DNA of 28,804 bases from Bacteroidales bacterium (lineage in GTDB: Bacteria; Bacteroidota; Bacteroidia; Bacteroidales; UBA932): contig JAFTYS010000128.1 in assembly GCA_017461285.1 (NCBI GenBank), positions 1 through 28,804 on the forward strand, given 5' to 3'. Position 1 is the stretch's first letter; each line of letters starts with the position of its first letter. The translations under genes were made by a program, and so were the position numbers. Positions 14,567 to 23,935 of this stretch are shown piece by piece. Under the pieces are notes generated by a model that did no database searches, was not told the DNA's origin, and saw only the letters and a program-made list of their open reading frames with translations.

Positions 14567-16048
14567 TTAATATGAAATGGCGAAAAGGACACGGCGGCTT
14601 GAAGGCTTGCCGGTATAGATGCACTTGCCTTCTTCCTCGCACACTGAGCTGTCTACAGGGATGCAACGGATGGTAGCCTTTGTCTCTTCCTTGATCTTCT
14701 CCTCGGTTTCAGGAGTGCCGTCCCAATGGCAGAGAAGGAATCCTCCCTTGGTGATCTCCTCCTTGAACTCTTCCCATGTATCGACCTTGCGGATGCTCTC
14801 GTCGCGGAACTTGAGAGCCTTTGCATAGATGTTTGCCTGGATATCATCCAGAAGGGCAGCGATTACATCTGCGATGCCTTCCTGAGAATGAGACGACTTC
14901 TCACATGTGTCACGGCGTGCCAGCTCGACTGTGCCGTTCTCGAGGTCGCGTCCGCCCATAGCAAGACGTACAGGAACTCCCTTGAGCTCCCACTCCGCGA
15001 ACTTGAATCCGGGACGGAGGGTGTCACGGTTGTCGATCTTCACGGAAATGCCCTTTGCCTCAAGCTCCTTCTTGAATGCAAACATCTTGTCAAGGATGCC
15101 GTTGTTCACAGCCTCATCCTTTCCGGTGATAGGAACCATCACCACCTGGATAGGTGCAAGCTTCGGAGGAAGCACGAGACCGTTGTCGTCTCCATGAGCC
15201 ATGATCAGGGCTCCCATCAGACGGGTAGAAACGCCCCATGATGTAGCCCAGACGTACTCCTGCTTGCCTTCCTTGTTTGTGAACTGGACGTCAAACGCTT
15301 TTGCGAAGTTCTGTCCCAGGAAGTGGGACGTACCGGCCTGAAGGGCCTTTCCGTCCTGCATGAGGGCCTCGATGGTCATTGTATCGAGCGCACCTGCAAA
15401 ACGCTCGTTAGGACTCTTGTGTCCCACGACTACAGGAACTCCCATATAGTTGCGTGCGAAGTCGGCGTACACGTTCACCATCTTCATTGTCTCCTCTTCC
15501 GCCTCCTGACGTGTGGCATGAGCGGTGTGGCCCTCCTGCCAGAGGAACTCGGCCGTACGGAGGAAGAGGCGGGTACGCATCTCCCAGCGCACCACGTTTG
15601 CCCACTGGTTGCAGAGGATAGGAAGGTCTCTCCATGAAGTAACCCAGTTCTTGTATGTGTTCCAGATGATGGTCTCGGAAGTAGGTCTCACGATAAGCTC
15701 TTCCTCCAGCTTTGCAGAAGGGTCTACAACCACGCCGTTTCCGTCAGGCGAAGCCATGAGCCTGTGATGTGTCACGACTGCACATTCCTTCGCGAATCCC
15801 TCGACATGCTCGGCCTCGCGGCTGAGGAACGATTTAGGAATGAAGAGAGGGAAATATGCGTTCACGTGTCCTGTGTCCTTGAACATCTTGTCCAGAACAT
15901 CCTGCATCTTCTCCCATATTGCATAGCCGTAAGGCTTGATTACCATACATCCCCTGACTGCAGAACGCTCTGCAAGGTCAGCCTTTACGACAAGGTTGTC
16001 ATACCACTGCGAATAGTTATCCGATCTCTTGGTTACTTCTTTTGCCAT
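14567..16048 (-). CDS. proS: Prolyl-tRNA synthetase, archaeal/eukaryotic-like short form
   Basis: Charges tRNA-Pro; a class II synthetase of 493 residues. It begins [20 protein letters not shown], typical of the ProRS form lacking the editing insertion between motifs 2 and 3. Motif 1 region [15 protein letters not shown] (35-49), motif 2 [20 protein letters not shown] (about 155-174) and motif 3 [19 protein letters not shown] (272-290) are all in order. The C-terminal end with a Cys-containing segment ([24 protein letters not shown]) is the extra zinc-type domain of this form, ending in Tyr as is usual. An upstream in-frame extension to 16174 is rejected because it covers the promoter region. 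It is first of a proS-DUF3078-tilS operon. Confidence 0.95.
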   Translation of the reverse strand: MAKEVTKRSDNYSQWYDNLVVKADLAERSAVRGCMVIKPYGYAIWEKMQDVLDKMFKDTGHVNAYFPLFIPKSFLSREAEHVEGFAKECAVVTHHRLMASPDGNGVVVDPSAKLEEELIVRPTSETIIWNTYKNWVTSWRDLPILCNQWANVVRWEMRTRLFLRTAEFLWQEGHTAHATRQEAEEETMKMVNVYADFARNYMGVPVVVGHKSPNERFAGALDTMTIEALMQDGKALQAGTSHFLGQNFAKAFDVQFTNKEGKQEYVWATSWGVSTRLMGALIMAHGDDNGLVLPPKLAPIQVVMVPITGKDEAVNNGILDKMFAFKKELEAKGISVKIDNRDTLRPGFKFAEWELKGVPVRLAMGGRDLENGTVELARRDTCEKSSHSQEGIADVIAALLDDIQANIYAKALKFRDESIRKVDTWEEFKEEITKGGFLLCHWDGTPETEEKIKEETKATIRCIPVDSSVCEEEGKCIYTGKPSSRRVLFAISY

Positions 16049-16151
16049 TGTATTTTTGCTTTTTATTGTTTTTATGCTTATCATTGTGCTTGAATGCATG
16101 GTCTGCAGCGCCCCAAAAAGCGGTACAGTTATTGCATAGCATACCGGGATG

Positions 16152-16159
16152 CGAAGATA
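16152..16159 (-). promoter_or_regulatory. Candidate -7 box of proS
   Basis: TATCTTCG on the minus strand, one base from TAnnTTTG, about 105 bases upstream of the proS ATG. It overlaps the region just before the divergent lipoprotein gene. The -33 region is T-rich without a clear TTTG. Confidence 0.35.
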
Positions 16160-16189
16160 CGAAATTATTATCATATAGGAGAAAAGAAT

Positions 16190-17461
16190 ATGAAAAAGAG
16201 TTCAGTAATGATGATTGTAGCGGCATTGATCCTTTCGTCATGCGCGACATTCACCAGCCTGACTTCCTCAAACGGGCAGAAGTTCCAGGACGGCATCTAC
16301 GCCAACAGACCTGATTTCAGGACAAAGGAGGAAAGGAAGGAAGGCAAGGCTGAAACCGACGCGCTTATAGCTCAGACAAAAGAATCGCCGATTTACCTGT
16401 TCGGGGACAAGAAGGATACCATCATGATTCCGGACAATTATTCAGCTACCATAAAGTACGACAAAGCCTTGGGAAGCACAGTGGTGACCGTAGGAGAGAA
16501 CCCGTACGACTGGAGGAACAACCTCAACCCATGGTCATGGTACACACCGTACAGCGTGGGCAGCTCATGGTACTGGAGCAGACATTGGAGCCCGTACTGG
16601 AGCATGTCTTCATGGAGGTACAGATGGCATGCCCCATGGTTCTGGGGGTGGAATGACCCTTGGTATTACGGGGGCTACTGGGGCAGATGGTACGACCCGT
16701 TCGACTACTGGGGATTCTGGGGCTGGAACGACCCTTGGTACTACGGAGGCTACTGGGGGCATTATCCATGGTATCCGCACTACGCCGGATGGTACGGCGG
16801 TTTCGGCCCTCACTGGGGACATGGTCATGGCCATGGTCACGGACCTGGAATCGGCAGCGGCGGACATATCGGCAGCAGGACTTGGTACGGACCGCGCCAT
16901 GAGACGCAGGGCGACACACGCGTATTCACCGACAGCGGCAGCAAAACCACAGTCAGGAGAGGCATAGGCACGAGCAGCAGCACAGGACGCGGAACAATCG
17001 GAGGCAGCAGCACATCGCGAAGCAGTGCGACTGCCACCAAGGTTTCAGGAAGCACATCGTCGGCAAGAAGAGCTGTAGCAAGGCAAAGCACATCGGTGAC
17101 TTCCGGTTCACAGCAGTCCGCAGGAAAGCAGAACGCATCTGCAGGAAGCAGGCCGACATACAGAAGGCCGGCTGTGTCTTCGTCATCAGCATCTGAAAGC
17201 TCATCATATACAAGAGGCAGCAGCAGTTCGAGCAGCCAGAGCAGAGGAACAGTCGGCAGCCAGTCGACAACGACCAGAAGTTCGTCAAGCTACGACAGAA
17301 GTTCGTCGTCAAGCAGCTATAACCGCAGCTCGTCATCAACCTCGTCACGTTCGTCAAGCTACAGTTCAGGCGGTGGCGGCGGATACAGCAGAGGAAGTTC
17401 CGGCGGTGGCGGAAGCTACAGCGGAGGCAGCCGCGGAGGATCTGGCGGAGGAAGAAGATAG
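16190..17461 (+). CDS. Low-complexity lipoprotein: Trp/Tyr-rich centre, Ser/Gly-rich tail
   Basis: A 423-residue protein with a lipoprotein signal and lipobox LSSC (Cys 18). Residues 20-105 are ordinary. Residues about 108-209 are very rich in Trp, Tyr, Gly and Pro, with [14 protein letters not shown] twice (152-165 and 177-190, 25 residues apart). A HGHGHGHG run (about 210-218) follows. From about 250 to the end it is almost all Ser, Gly, Arg and Thr. Proteins of this kind in Bacteroides have been labelled vitellogenin-like from composition alone, with no known function. The start is ATG 16190, preceded by AGGAGAAAA, one of the few clear ribosome-binding sites here. It lies 24 bases ahead of the FadL-family gene, suggesting a shared outer-membrane role. 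Confidence 0.8.
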   Translation: MKKSSVMMIVAALILSSCATFTSLTSSNGQKFQDGIYANRPDFRTKEERKEGKAETDALIAQTKESPIYLFGDKKDTIMIPDNYSATIKYDKALGSTVVTVGENPYDWRNNLNPWSWYTPYSVGSSWYWSRHWSPYWSMSSWRYRWHAPWFWGWNDPWYYGGYWGRWYDPFDYWGFWGWNDPWYYGGYWGHYPWYPHYAGWYGGFGPHWGHGHGHGHGPGIGSGGHIGSRTWYGPRHETQGDTRVFTDSGSKTTVRRGIGTSSSTGRGTIGGSSTSRSSATATKVSGSTSSARRAVARQSTSVTSGSQQSAGKQNASAGSRPTYRRPAVSSSSASESSSYTRGSSSSSSQSRGTVGSQSTTTRSSSSYDRSSSSSSYNRSSSSTSSRSSSYSSGGGGGYSRGSSGGGGSYSGGSRGGSGGGRR

Positions 17462-17485
17462 AATAACCATTAAGACTGACATATC

Positions 17486-19081
17486 ATGAGAAAGACAGCA
17501 ATTTCAATTCTGCTGACGCTTGCATCTTTTGCAGGTTATGCGCAGACCGCATATGACGGCCTGCTGTTCAGTGAAAACAATTACGAGGGGACGGCAAGAT
17601 CTGTTGCAATGGGAAACGCATTCACTGCGCTTGGAGGTGATCTGGGATCGATAACCCTGAACCCTGCAGGAAGTGCAGTTGCAGGCTACTCGCAGTTCAC
17701 GATAACCCCAGGACTGACCTTTTCGACATCTACAGCCCAGGGCGTCTCTCCTTTCGAGGATGGCACGCTGCCATATTTCGAAAACAGGATGGCAAGCAAA
17801 ATGACGACCTTCAGCCTTCCTAATCTCGGTCTCACGATCAACTGGGATACCAACCGCAGCAGCGGGCTGAAGAACATGACATTCGGTTTCGTGGTCAACA
17901 AGAGCGCAAGCTTCGACCAGGATGTCTATGCAAGAGGACTTAACTCCACCACCACATTTATGGGAGCCATGGCTGTGGACGCATACGGCATACCGGCAGC
18001 GGACCTCAACTCGACGGATGCATATAACTATTATCCATGGAATACGGTAGTGGGCTACCAGAGCGGCATGATAAGCACCTTCGGCGGAAGCGAGGACGAA
18101 TATGTCGGAGCCAGCGAGCTCGTGTTCGATAACGGCGACATCGTTCTCGGAGGAGATATCGAGCAGAAGTACGGAAGAAGAGTGACTGGAAGCAAATACG
18201 ACTATGTTTTCAACTTCGGAGCAAACCTGTCGGATTTCCTCTATGTTGGAGCCAATCTGGGCATCACCTCCCTCGATTACGGATACGATGAGTATTTCAA
18301 GGAAGCCGCTGTCGACCCAGCAGACTTCGAGATCGCGCTCGACAACGGAAAGTACATGTATTTCAGTCAGATGAGACACCGTTATTGGTATAACGCAGAC
18401 GTATCCGGAATATATGCGAAGATCGGAGCGATACTCACTCCTGGAGCCGGACTCAGGATCGGAGCCGCTATCCAGACCCCTACGACGAATACCGTAGTCG
18501 AAAGATGGCAGTACAGCGGATCTACAGAATTCACATCATCCGAATATGACGGATATGCATCCAGCCCTGAAGGAGAGTATACATATGTAGTCAACAGCCC
18601 TTTCAGAGCGAATTTTGGAGTAGCATATACTCTTGGAAGCTTCGCCGTCCTGAGTGCAGACTATGAATACACCGACTACAGCCAGATACGCTTCATGGAA
18701 GAACATGGAAACAGCGACTATTTTGAAGAGCTCAACGGCGCCATCAAGGAAATCTTCGGACCACAGAACATATGGCGTTTCGGTGCAGAGGTAAAGCTTG
18801 GCGCTCTGGCCCTCAGAGGAGGATACGGCTTCTCAAGCTCGCCTGAAAAGCATTTCGAAGGCACATACAGAAGCAACACATCCTTCGGTCTCGGCTACAG
18901 CTCGAAAGGATCGTTCTACGCAGACTTCGCTGTCAGGAAGAACACCTACAGCAACGAATACTACATGCCGTACAACGACTACATCTTCAACGAAGACGAC
19001 ACCATCGCAGAGCCGGTACCTGAAATCCTCATCACACGTTCAGACTGGAAAGCCATCCTGACCCTCGGCTGGCGCTTCTAA
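17486..19081 (+). CDS. FadL/OmpP1/TodX-family outer-membrane protein
   Basis: A 531-residue outer-membrane protein with a signal peptide (cleavage after about residue 19, GYAQ). The family's N-terminal signature is clear: GTARSVAMGNAFTALGGDLGSITLNPAG (about 35-62), the hatch region of FadL-type channels that take up hydrophobic compounds. The rest has strand-like alternation and ends in an aromatic residue after ILTLGWRF, as expected for a barrel. Relatives in Bacteroides are often called hemin receptor or outer membrane protein transport protein; the substrate here is unknown. It follows the Trp/Ser-rich lipoprotein by 24 bases, probably in one operon. A terminator stem lies 23 bases after its stop. 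Confidence 0.88.
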   Translation: MRKTAISILLTLASFAGYAQTAYDGLLFSENNYEGTARSVAMGNAFTALGGDLGSITLNPAGSAVAGYSQFTITPGLTFSTSTAQGVSPFEDGTLPYFENRMASKMTTFSLPNLGLTINWDTNRSSGLKNMTFGFVVNKSASFDQDVYARGLNSTTTFMGAMAVDAYGIPAADLNSTDAYNYYPWNTVVGYQSGMISTFGGSEDEYVGASELVFDNGDIVLGGDIEQKYGRRVTGSKYDYVFNFGANLSDFLYVGANLGITSLDYGYDEYFKEAAVDPADFEIALDNGKYMYFSQMRHRYWYNADVSGIYAKIGAILTPGAGLRIGAAIQTPTTNTVVERWQYSGSTEFTSSEYDGYASSPEGEYTYVVNSPFRANFGVAYTLGSFAVLSADYEYTDYSQIRFMEEHGNSDYFEELNGAIKEIFGPQNIWRFGAEVKLGALALRGGYGFSSSPEKHFEGTYRSNTSFGLGYSSKGSFYADFAVRKNTYSNEYYMPYNDYIFNEDDTIAEPVPEILITRSDWKAILTLGWRF

Positions 19082-19104
19082 CCGCCTCCCGAAACCGGGA
19101 TATA

Positions 19105-19126
19105 AAAAACACAGGGCTGTGTTTTT
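19105..19126. terminator. Bidirectional terminator-like hairpin
   Basis: AAAAACACAG (19105-19114) and CTGTGTTTTT (19117-19126) are perfect inverse arms around GG. With A-run and T-run flanks it could end transcripts from both sides. It follows the FadL-family gene. A weaker stem, TCCCG/CGGGA (19087-19100), precedes it. Confidence 0.65.
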
Positions 19127-19131
19127 CCGTA

Positions 19132-19246
19132 AACCGTCCGTCTGTTGAGATTATTTAAAAAGTTTCCGGTATTTTTCAGAAGCAGAAAGTTTAGGGAGAA
19201 TGCTTCTGAAAAATACCGGAAACTTTTTATCTCAAGAAGGACGGTT
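19132..19246. repeat. 115-bp nested inverted repeat with 29-bp perfect core arms
   Basis: The core arms 19156-19184 and 19201-19229 are exact reverse complements over 29 bases with a 16-base loop. Outside them TTGAGA (19145-19150) pairs with TCTCAA (19230-19235), and AACCGTCC (19132-19139) pairs with GGACGGTT (19239-19246). The outermost arm covers part of the infB stop codon (19245-19247). The stem is far longer than a usual terminator. Confidence 0.92.
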
Positions 19247-22061
19247 AGAGCGTCCTCTTGATCTCTTCGATAGTATAAGCCTCAACAACGTCCCCGACCT
19301 TGATGTCATTGTAACCCTGGATGTTAAGACCACAGTCCTGACCCATAGCCACCTCCTTGACATCATCCTTGAACCTCTTGAGCGATCCGAGCTCACCTGT
19401 GTAGATCACGATACCGTCACGGATCACACGCACCTTCGCAGATCTCTGAAGCTTGCCTTCACGGATAATACATCCGGCAATGGTACCCACCTTGGATATC
19501 TTGAAGGTCTCCTGAACCTCGGCAGTCGCAGTAACGACTTCCTTCTGCTCTGGCTCAAGCATACCTTCGATACCGCTCTTGAGCTCGTTGATACAGTCGT
19601 AGATGACAGAGTAAAGACGGATTTCGATCTCCTCCTTCTCAGCAAGCTTGCGGGCTGAAGGCATAGGACGAACCTGGAAACCGATGATGATCGCGTCCGA
19701 AGCCGCTGCCAGAAGGATATCCGACTCTGAAATAGCACCCACAGCCTTGTGGATCACGTTCACGCGAACCTCCTCTGTTGAAAGCTTGATGATAGAGTCC
19801 GAGAGAGCCTCCACCGAACCGTCCACGTCACCCTTGACGATGACATTGAGTTCCTTGAAGTTACCGATGGCGATACGGCGTCCGATCTCTTCGAGGGTCA
19901 TATGCTTCTGGGTCTTGATACCCTGGATACGTATGAGCTGCTCACGCTTGTTGGCGATATCCTTGGCCTCCTTCTCGTCAGCCATGATATTGAAGGTCTC
20001 ACCTGCCGTAGGGGCTCCGTTAAGACCGAGAACAGAAACCGGAGTCGACGGACCTGCCTGCTCGACCTTCTGTCCACGCTCGTTGAACATTGCCTTCACA
20101 CGGCCTGTAAAGCATCCTGAAAGCATCACATCGCCGACATGCATAGTACCGTTCTGCACAAGGATGGTAGCAAGGTATCCGCGTCCCTTGTCGAGGGATG
20201 ACTCGATCACGGCACCTGAAGCCCTGCGGTTAGGATTTGCCTTGAGTTCAAGCATCTCTGCTTCGAGAAGCACCTTCTCAAGAAGAAGGTCGACATTGAT
20301 TCCCTTCTTTGCAGATATCTCCTGGCACTGGTACTTTCCACCCCAGTCCTCTACGAGGATGTTCATGTTCGAAAGCTGCTCGCGGATCTTGTCCGGATTT
20401 GCTCCCGGCTTGTCTATCTTGTTGATTGCGAAGACCATAGGGACACCGGCCGCCTGAGCATGGTTGATGGCCTCTACAGTCTGCGGCATGACGCAGTCGT
20501 CTGCAGCAATGATGATGATAGCAAGGTCGGTCATCTTGGCACCACGGGCACGCATAGCGGTAAACGCCTCGTGGCCAGGGGTATCGAGGAATGTGATCCT
20601 CTGACCGTCAGGAAGCTTCACGTTATATGCACCGATATGCTGGGTGATGCCACCGGCCTCACCGGCAATCACATTGGCCTTACGGATATAGTCCAGAAGG
20701 GATGTCTTACCGTGGTCTACGTGACCCATCACGGTAATCACCGGCGGACGAGGAAGGAGATCTTCCTCCGTATCCTCAGCCTCTCCCTGGGCAATCGCGT
20801 CAGTAAGGTTTGCCGTCACGAACTCCACTTCATATCCGAATTCCTCGGCCACGAGGACCAGAGTCTCGGCATCGAGACGCTGGTTGATGGACACCATCAT
20901 TCCCAGGCTCATGCAGGCACCGATTACCTTGGTCACCGGAGTGTTGTTCATAAGGGTCGCAAGGTCGTTTACAGTAACGAACTCAGTCACCTTAAGTACC
21001 TTCTGCTCGAGTTCCTGCATCTCCATCTCTTCCTGCATCCTCTGCGATGCAAGTTCCCTCTTCTCCTTTCTGTGCTTTGCTCCGAAGTTACCCTTCTTGC
21101 CTTCGTTCATGCGGGCGTAAGTCTCCTTGATCTGCTTCTGGATCTCCTTCTGCATCTCTTCCTGCTCCGCCTCGGTCATCGGCTTGAACTTGTCACCGCC
21201 ACGGTCGCGACGGTTCTTCTTGTCCTTCTTGCCGCCGGCCTGCTGCTGGGCGCCCGGATGATTGTTCTTGTCCTTCTTATCCTTCTTTGCGGCATTGTTT
21301 GAAGCCTCGACCTTGGTCACATCGACCTTCTGGCTTCCTTCCTTGCCGATTCTTTCTCTCGTCTTCTTTTTCTTCTTCTTGTCGAACTGCGAAAGGTCGA
21401 TCTTATCCACGACCTTGACTCCGGCAAGCCTCTCTGCCTCGATCTTCACTTCGCGAGGACCGGCAGGCTTCGCAGGCTCCTCAACTGCAGGAGCTTCTGG
21501 AGCAGGAGCTGGCTCAGGAGCCGGTTCAGGTACTGACACAGGCTCTGGCTCGGCTGCTGGGGCAGGAGCTGGAACAGGTTCCGGTTCCGCCACAGGAGCT
21601 GGGGCCGGTTTTTCCTCAACAGGTGCAGGAGCCGGCTTCTTCTTGTCGAACTTGGACAGATCTATCTTGTCGACAACCTTCGGTCCGGCAACAGTCCTAG
21701 GTTCTTCCGCAGTTACAGGAGCCGGCTTCTCGACTGGAGCCGGTTCAGGATGACGTTCCTCGGTAAGGGCATTGCTCTTGATCACAACCTCCCTCTCCGG
21801 AACATCTTCTTCCTCTGGTTCAGGCTTCTTCCTCGAGCCCATCTCGATTATCTCCTTGAGCTTGATGGTCACCTTTTCAGAGTCTCTCTTAAGTTTCTGG
21901 TCTTCACCGAACTTCGCTTCGATAGCCGGCAGATACTCATCCGAAATCTTTGCATTCGGATTCATCTCCACATTGGCTCCCTTCTCGTTGAGGAAATCAA
22001 CGAGTCGCGCAAGTCCGATGCTGAATTGCTTTGTAAGTTTACTTAATCTGATTTCTGCCAT
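19245..22061 (-). CDS. infB: Translation initiation factor IF-2
   Basis: A 938-residue GTPase that brings initiator fMet-tRNA to the ribosome. The N-terminal IF2N-like domain ([20 protein letters not shown], about 1-50) is followed by a long linker, residues about 75-330. This linker is rich in Pro, Ala and Glu, then Lys, and carries the motif KVVDKIDLS(K/Q)FDKKK twice. The G domain follows: GHVDHGKTS (about 446-454), DTPGHEAF (about 492-499) and [12 protein letters not shown] (about 544-555). Then domains II, III and the C-terminal tRNA-binding domain. The length is typical of Bacteroidota IF-2. It is third in rimP-nusA-infB, 16 bases after nusA. Its stop codon overlaps a 115-bp inverted repeat. 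Confidence 0.97.
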   Translation of the reverse strand: MAEIRLSKLTKQFSIGLARLVDFLNEKGANVEMNPNAKISDEYLPAIEAKFGEDQKLKRDSEKVTIKLKEIIEMGSRKKPEPEEEDVPEREVVIKSNALTEERHPEPAPVEKPAPVTAEEPRTVAGPKVVDKIDLSKFDKKKPAPAPVEEKPAPAPVAEPEPVPAPAPAAEPEPVSVPEPAPEPAPAPEAPAVEEPAKPAGPREVKIEAERLAGVKVVDKIDLSQFDKKKKKKTRERIGKEGSQKVDVTKVEASNNAAKKDKKDKNNHPGAQQQAGGKKDKKNRRDRGGDKFKPMTEAEQEEMQKEIQKQIKETYARMNEGKKGNFGAKHRKEKRELASQRMQEEMEMQELEQKVLKVTEFVTVNDLATLMNNTPVTKVIGACMSLGMMVSINQRLDAETLVLVAEEFGYEVEFVTANLTDAIAQGEAEDTEEDLLPRPPVITVMGHVDHGKTSLLDYIRKANVIAGEAGGITQHIGAYNVKLPDGQRITFLDTPGHEAFTAMRARGAKMTDLAIIIIAADDCVMPQTVEAINHAQAAGVPMVFAINKIDKPGANPDKIREQLSNMNILVEDWGGKYQCQEISAKKGINVDLLLEKVLLEAEMLELKANPNRRASGAVIESSLDKGRGYLATILVQNGTMHVGDVMLSGCFTGRVKAMFNERGQKVEQAGPSTPVSVLGLNGAPTAGETFNIMADEKEAKDIANKREQLIRIQGIKTQKHMTLEEIGRRIAIGNFKELNVIVKGDVDGSVEALSDSIIKLSTEEVRVNVIHKAVGAISESDILLAAASDAIIIGFQVRPMPSARKLAEKEEIEIRLYSVIYDCINELKSGIEGMLEPEQKEVVTATAEVQETFKISKVGTIAGCIIREGKLQRSAKVRVIRDGIVIYTGELGSLKRFKDDVKEVAMGQDCGLNIQGYNDIKVGDVVEAYTIEEIKRTL

Positions 22062-22077
22062 ATATTAGCCTTTGTCT

Positions 22078-23328
22078 TTATTCGTCTTCAAATTCCGCTC
22101 TGAGGATATCGAGGATCTCCTCTACTGTCTCGTCCTCAAGGTCTGCCCTCTTGGCGATATCTTCCGCTGAAAGCGCGAGAACGCTCTTTGCAGTATCGCA
22201 TCCGATGTGCTGGAGCTTCTCGATGATCCAGTCTTCGATCACATCGTTGAATTCTATCAGGAGCACATCCTCTTCCTCCTCGTCGATCTCGTCCTTAGGA
22301 AGCTCTCTCCATACCTCGATCTCCTTTCCTACGAGCATGCCTGCAAGCCTGATGTTGCATCCTCCCTTTCCGATACCCTTCTTCACTTCGTCCGGAAGCA
22401 TGTACACCTTGATCTTCTCGTCTTCAGGTCCGCCAAGAACGATTGACGAGATCTTAGCAGGATTGAGTGCCCTCTGGATAAGGAGCTGTGTATTGTTAGT
22501 CCACTGAAGCACGTCGATGTTCTCGTTGCGGAGCTCACGGACGATGCCGATGATACGTGATCCCTTCACACCGATACATGCTCCGATAGGATCGATCCTC
22601 TCATCGTATGACTCTACTGCCACCTTGGCACGCTCGCCAGGTACGCGCACCACCTTCTTGATCGTTATGAGGCCGTCGTAGATCTCAGGAACCTCCTGCT
22701 CGAAAAGCTTCTCGAGGAACTCAGGCGATGTTCTTGAGAGGACGATGTATGGAGTCGTGTTGTTCTTCATCTCCACGCTCTTGATGATGGCCCTTACGGT
22801 GTCGTTCTTCTTGAAATGCTCGCCCGGAATCTGCTCTGACTTAGGGAGACGGAGCTCGTTTCCGTCCTCGTCAAGAATAAGCACTTCCTTTGCCCATGTC
22901 TGGTAAACCTCTCCTGTGAATATCTCTCCTATCTTGCCCACATACTTGTTGTAAAGGTTTGCCTTCTCTATGTCCATGATGCGTCCCTGAAGGTTCTGAC
23001 GGATGTTCAGGATGCCTCGGCGTCCGAAGTCCTTGAGCTCGATCTTCTTGGCGAAGGTCTCGCCGATCTCATAGTCGTCATCTTCAAGATCCGCAAGAGC
23101 GATCTCTGTGTTAGGATCTTCAACTTCCTCCACTACTTCTCTGTTCCAGTAGATCTCGCAGTCTCCCTTGTCGATGTTGATGATGATGTCAAAGTTGTCT
23201 GCCGATCCGTAAGTCTTTGTAATCTGAGTTCTGAACACATCCTCAAGCACACCCATCATTGTAGGTCTGTCGATGTTCTTCTGGTTCTTGAACTCGGCAA
23301 AAGCGTCTTTAAGTCCGATCTTTTCCAT
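22078..23328 (-). CDS. nusA: Transcription termination/antitermination factor NusA
   Basis: A 416-residue RNA-polymerase-binding protein acting in pausing, termination and antitermination. Domains in order: N-terminal polymerase-binding domain (about 1-130), S1 RNA-binding domain (about 133-200, GEIFTGEVYQTWAKEVLILD), KH1 (with IDPIGACIGVKGSRI, about 245-260) and KH2 (EVKKGIGKGGCNIRLA, about 318-333), ending in an acidic helical tail. The tail is shorter than in E. coli NusA, as usual for Bacteroidota. It lies 18 bases after rimP and 16 before infB in the classic operon. Confidence 0.96.
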   Translation of the reverse strand: MEKIGLKDAFAEFKNQKNIDRPTMMGVLEDVFRTQITKTYGSADNFDIIINIDKGDCEIYWNREVVEEVEDPNTEIALADLEDDDYEIGETFAKKIELKDFGRRGILNIRQNLQGRIMDIEKANLYNKYVGKIGEIFTGEVYQTWAKEVLILDEDGNELRLPKSEQIPGEHFKKNDTVRAIIKSVEMKNNTTPYIVLSRTSPEFLEKLFEQEVPEIYDGLITIKKVVRVPGERAKVAVESYDERIDPIGACIGVKGSRIIGIVRELRNENIDVLQWTNNTQLLIQRALNPAKISSIVLGGPEDEKIKVYMLPDEVKKGIGKGGCNIRLAGMLVGKEIEVWRELPKDEIDEEEEDVLLIEFNDVIEDWIIEKLQHIGCDTAKSVLALSAEDIAKRADLEDETVEEILDILRAEFEDE

Positions 23329-23346
23329 TTCTTATCTTTAAGTTTT

Positions 23347-23814
23347 TTATTTGAATTCAATGTATGGTCTTACAGAATTGACCTGATCCAGAGTGAAACG
23401 GTCAACATGCTCGACAAGTTCCTTCTTCTTCTTTCCTTCCACCGCTTCCTTGGCGACATACTTCAAGGTCACGCTCTCTTCATCCGCAGCCTCAAGCACC
23501 GCAACCATCTTCTTTCCGCCTTTCAGCAGGACCTCCACCTTGGTGCCCACAGCCTTCAGGAACTGACGATAGACCTTGAACGGCTGGTCCAGTCCGGCAG
23601 AGCTCACGGTCAGAGAATAGTCTTCGGCTTCACGGTCGAACTTCGTTTCGAAATAACGGCTCAATGAAACGCAGTCATCGAGATCGATTGTCCCTTCTTC
23701 CTTTTCAACCGTAAGGATAATATCATTATCTTTGCTGACTGAAATGTCAACAATGAAGCACCCGCGTGCAACGATTTCATCGTTGATTGCATCTATTATA
23801 ACTGAAGCGTTCAT
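23347..23814 (-). CDS. rimP: Ribosome maturation factor RimP
   Basis: A 155-residue protein needed for 30S subunit assembly. It shows the RimP N-domain features GCFIVDISVSKDNDIILTVEK, the IDLDDCVSLSRYFETKFD segment and YSLTVSSAGLDQPFK, where the motif VSSPG is here VSSAG, followed by the SH3-like C-terminal domain. The ATG at 23814 is chosen over a GTG two codons upstream. It is first of the rimP-nusA-infB operon, with a full promoter (-33 and -7) and a leader of about 60 bases that contains a strong hairpin. Confidence 0.93.
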   Translation of the reverse strand: MNASVIIDAINDEIVARGCFIVDISVSKDNDIILTVEKEEGTIDLDDCVSLSRYFETKFDREAEDYSLTVSSAGLDQPFKVYRQFLKAVGTKVEVLLKGGKKMVAVLEAADEESVTLKYVAKEAVEGKKKKELVEHVDRFTLDQVNSVRPYIEFK

Positions 23815-23841
23815 TTTCACTCTGTGTCAATGCATAAAATA

Positions 23842-23861
23842 AGGGGGCAACCTTGCCCCCT
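23842..23861 (-). promoter_or_regulatory. Leader hairpin of rimP-nusA-infB
   Basis: AGGGGGCAA and TTGCCCCCT (23842-23850 and 23853-23861) are perfect 9-base arms around two bases. It lies within the predicted transcript leader, between the start near 23873 and the rimP ATG. No T-run typical of a terminator directly follows on the minus strand beyond TTATTTTA. It could be a control site, for example for autoregulation by NusA, or simply stabilise the mRNA. Confidence 0.55.
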
Positions 23862-23878
23862 GAATCATTCTCACGGTG

Positions 23879-23910
23879 CAAATGTACGAATAAATTCAGA
23901 ATAACGCAAA
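23879..23910 (-). promoter_or_regulatory. Promoter of the rimP-nusA-infB operon
   Basis: On the minus strand TTTG (23910-23907) is followed after 20 bases by TACATTTG (23886-23879). Both boxes and the spacing fit the Bacteroidota consensus TTTG-N19-21-TAnnTTTG. This is the most complete promoter in the window. Confidence 0.75.
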
Positions 23911-23935
23911 TTATTGAACCTGAACCTGCAATATC

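Noticed and set aside
14005..14676. 223-codon open frame antisense to DUF3078 and the proS end
   Set aside because: It spans two well-supported genes on the other strand and shows no recognisable domain or start context.
16049..16174. Longer proS start
   Set aside because: The added 42 residues do not resemble ProRS and cover the proS leader; [10 protein letters not shown] at 16048 is the family start.
16094..16189. Longer start for the Trp/Ser-rich lipoprotein
   Set aside because: The lipoprotein signal would be internal. ATG 16190 has a purine-rich ribosome-binding site and gives a normal lipobox position.
20460..21302. 280-codon open frame antisense to infB
   Set aside because: It lies fully opposite the IF-2 gene, has a His/Leu-rich composition typical of antisense frames and no family motif.
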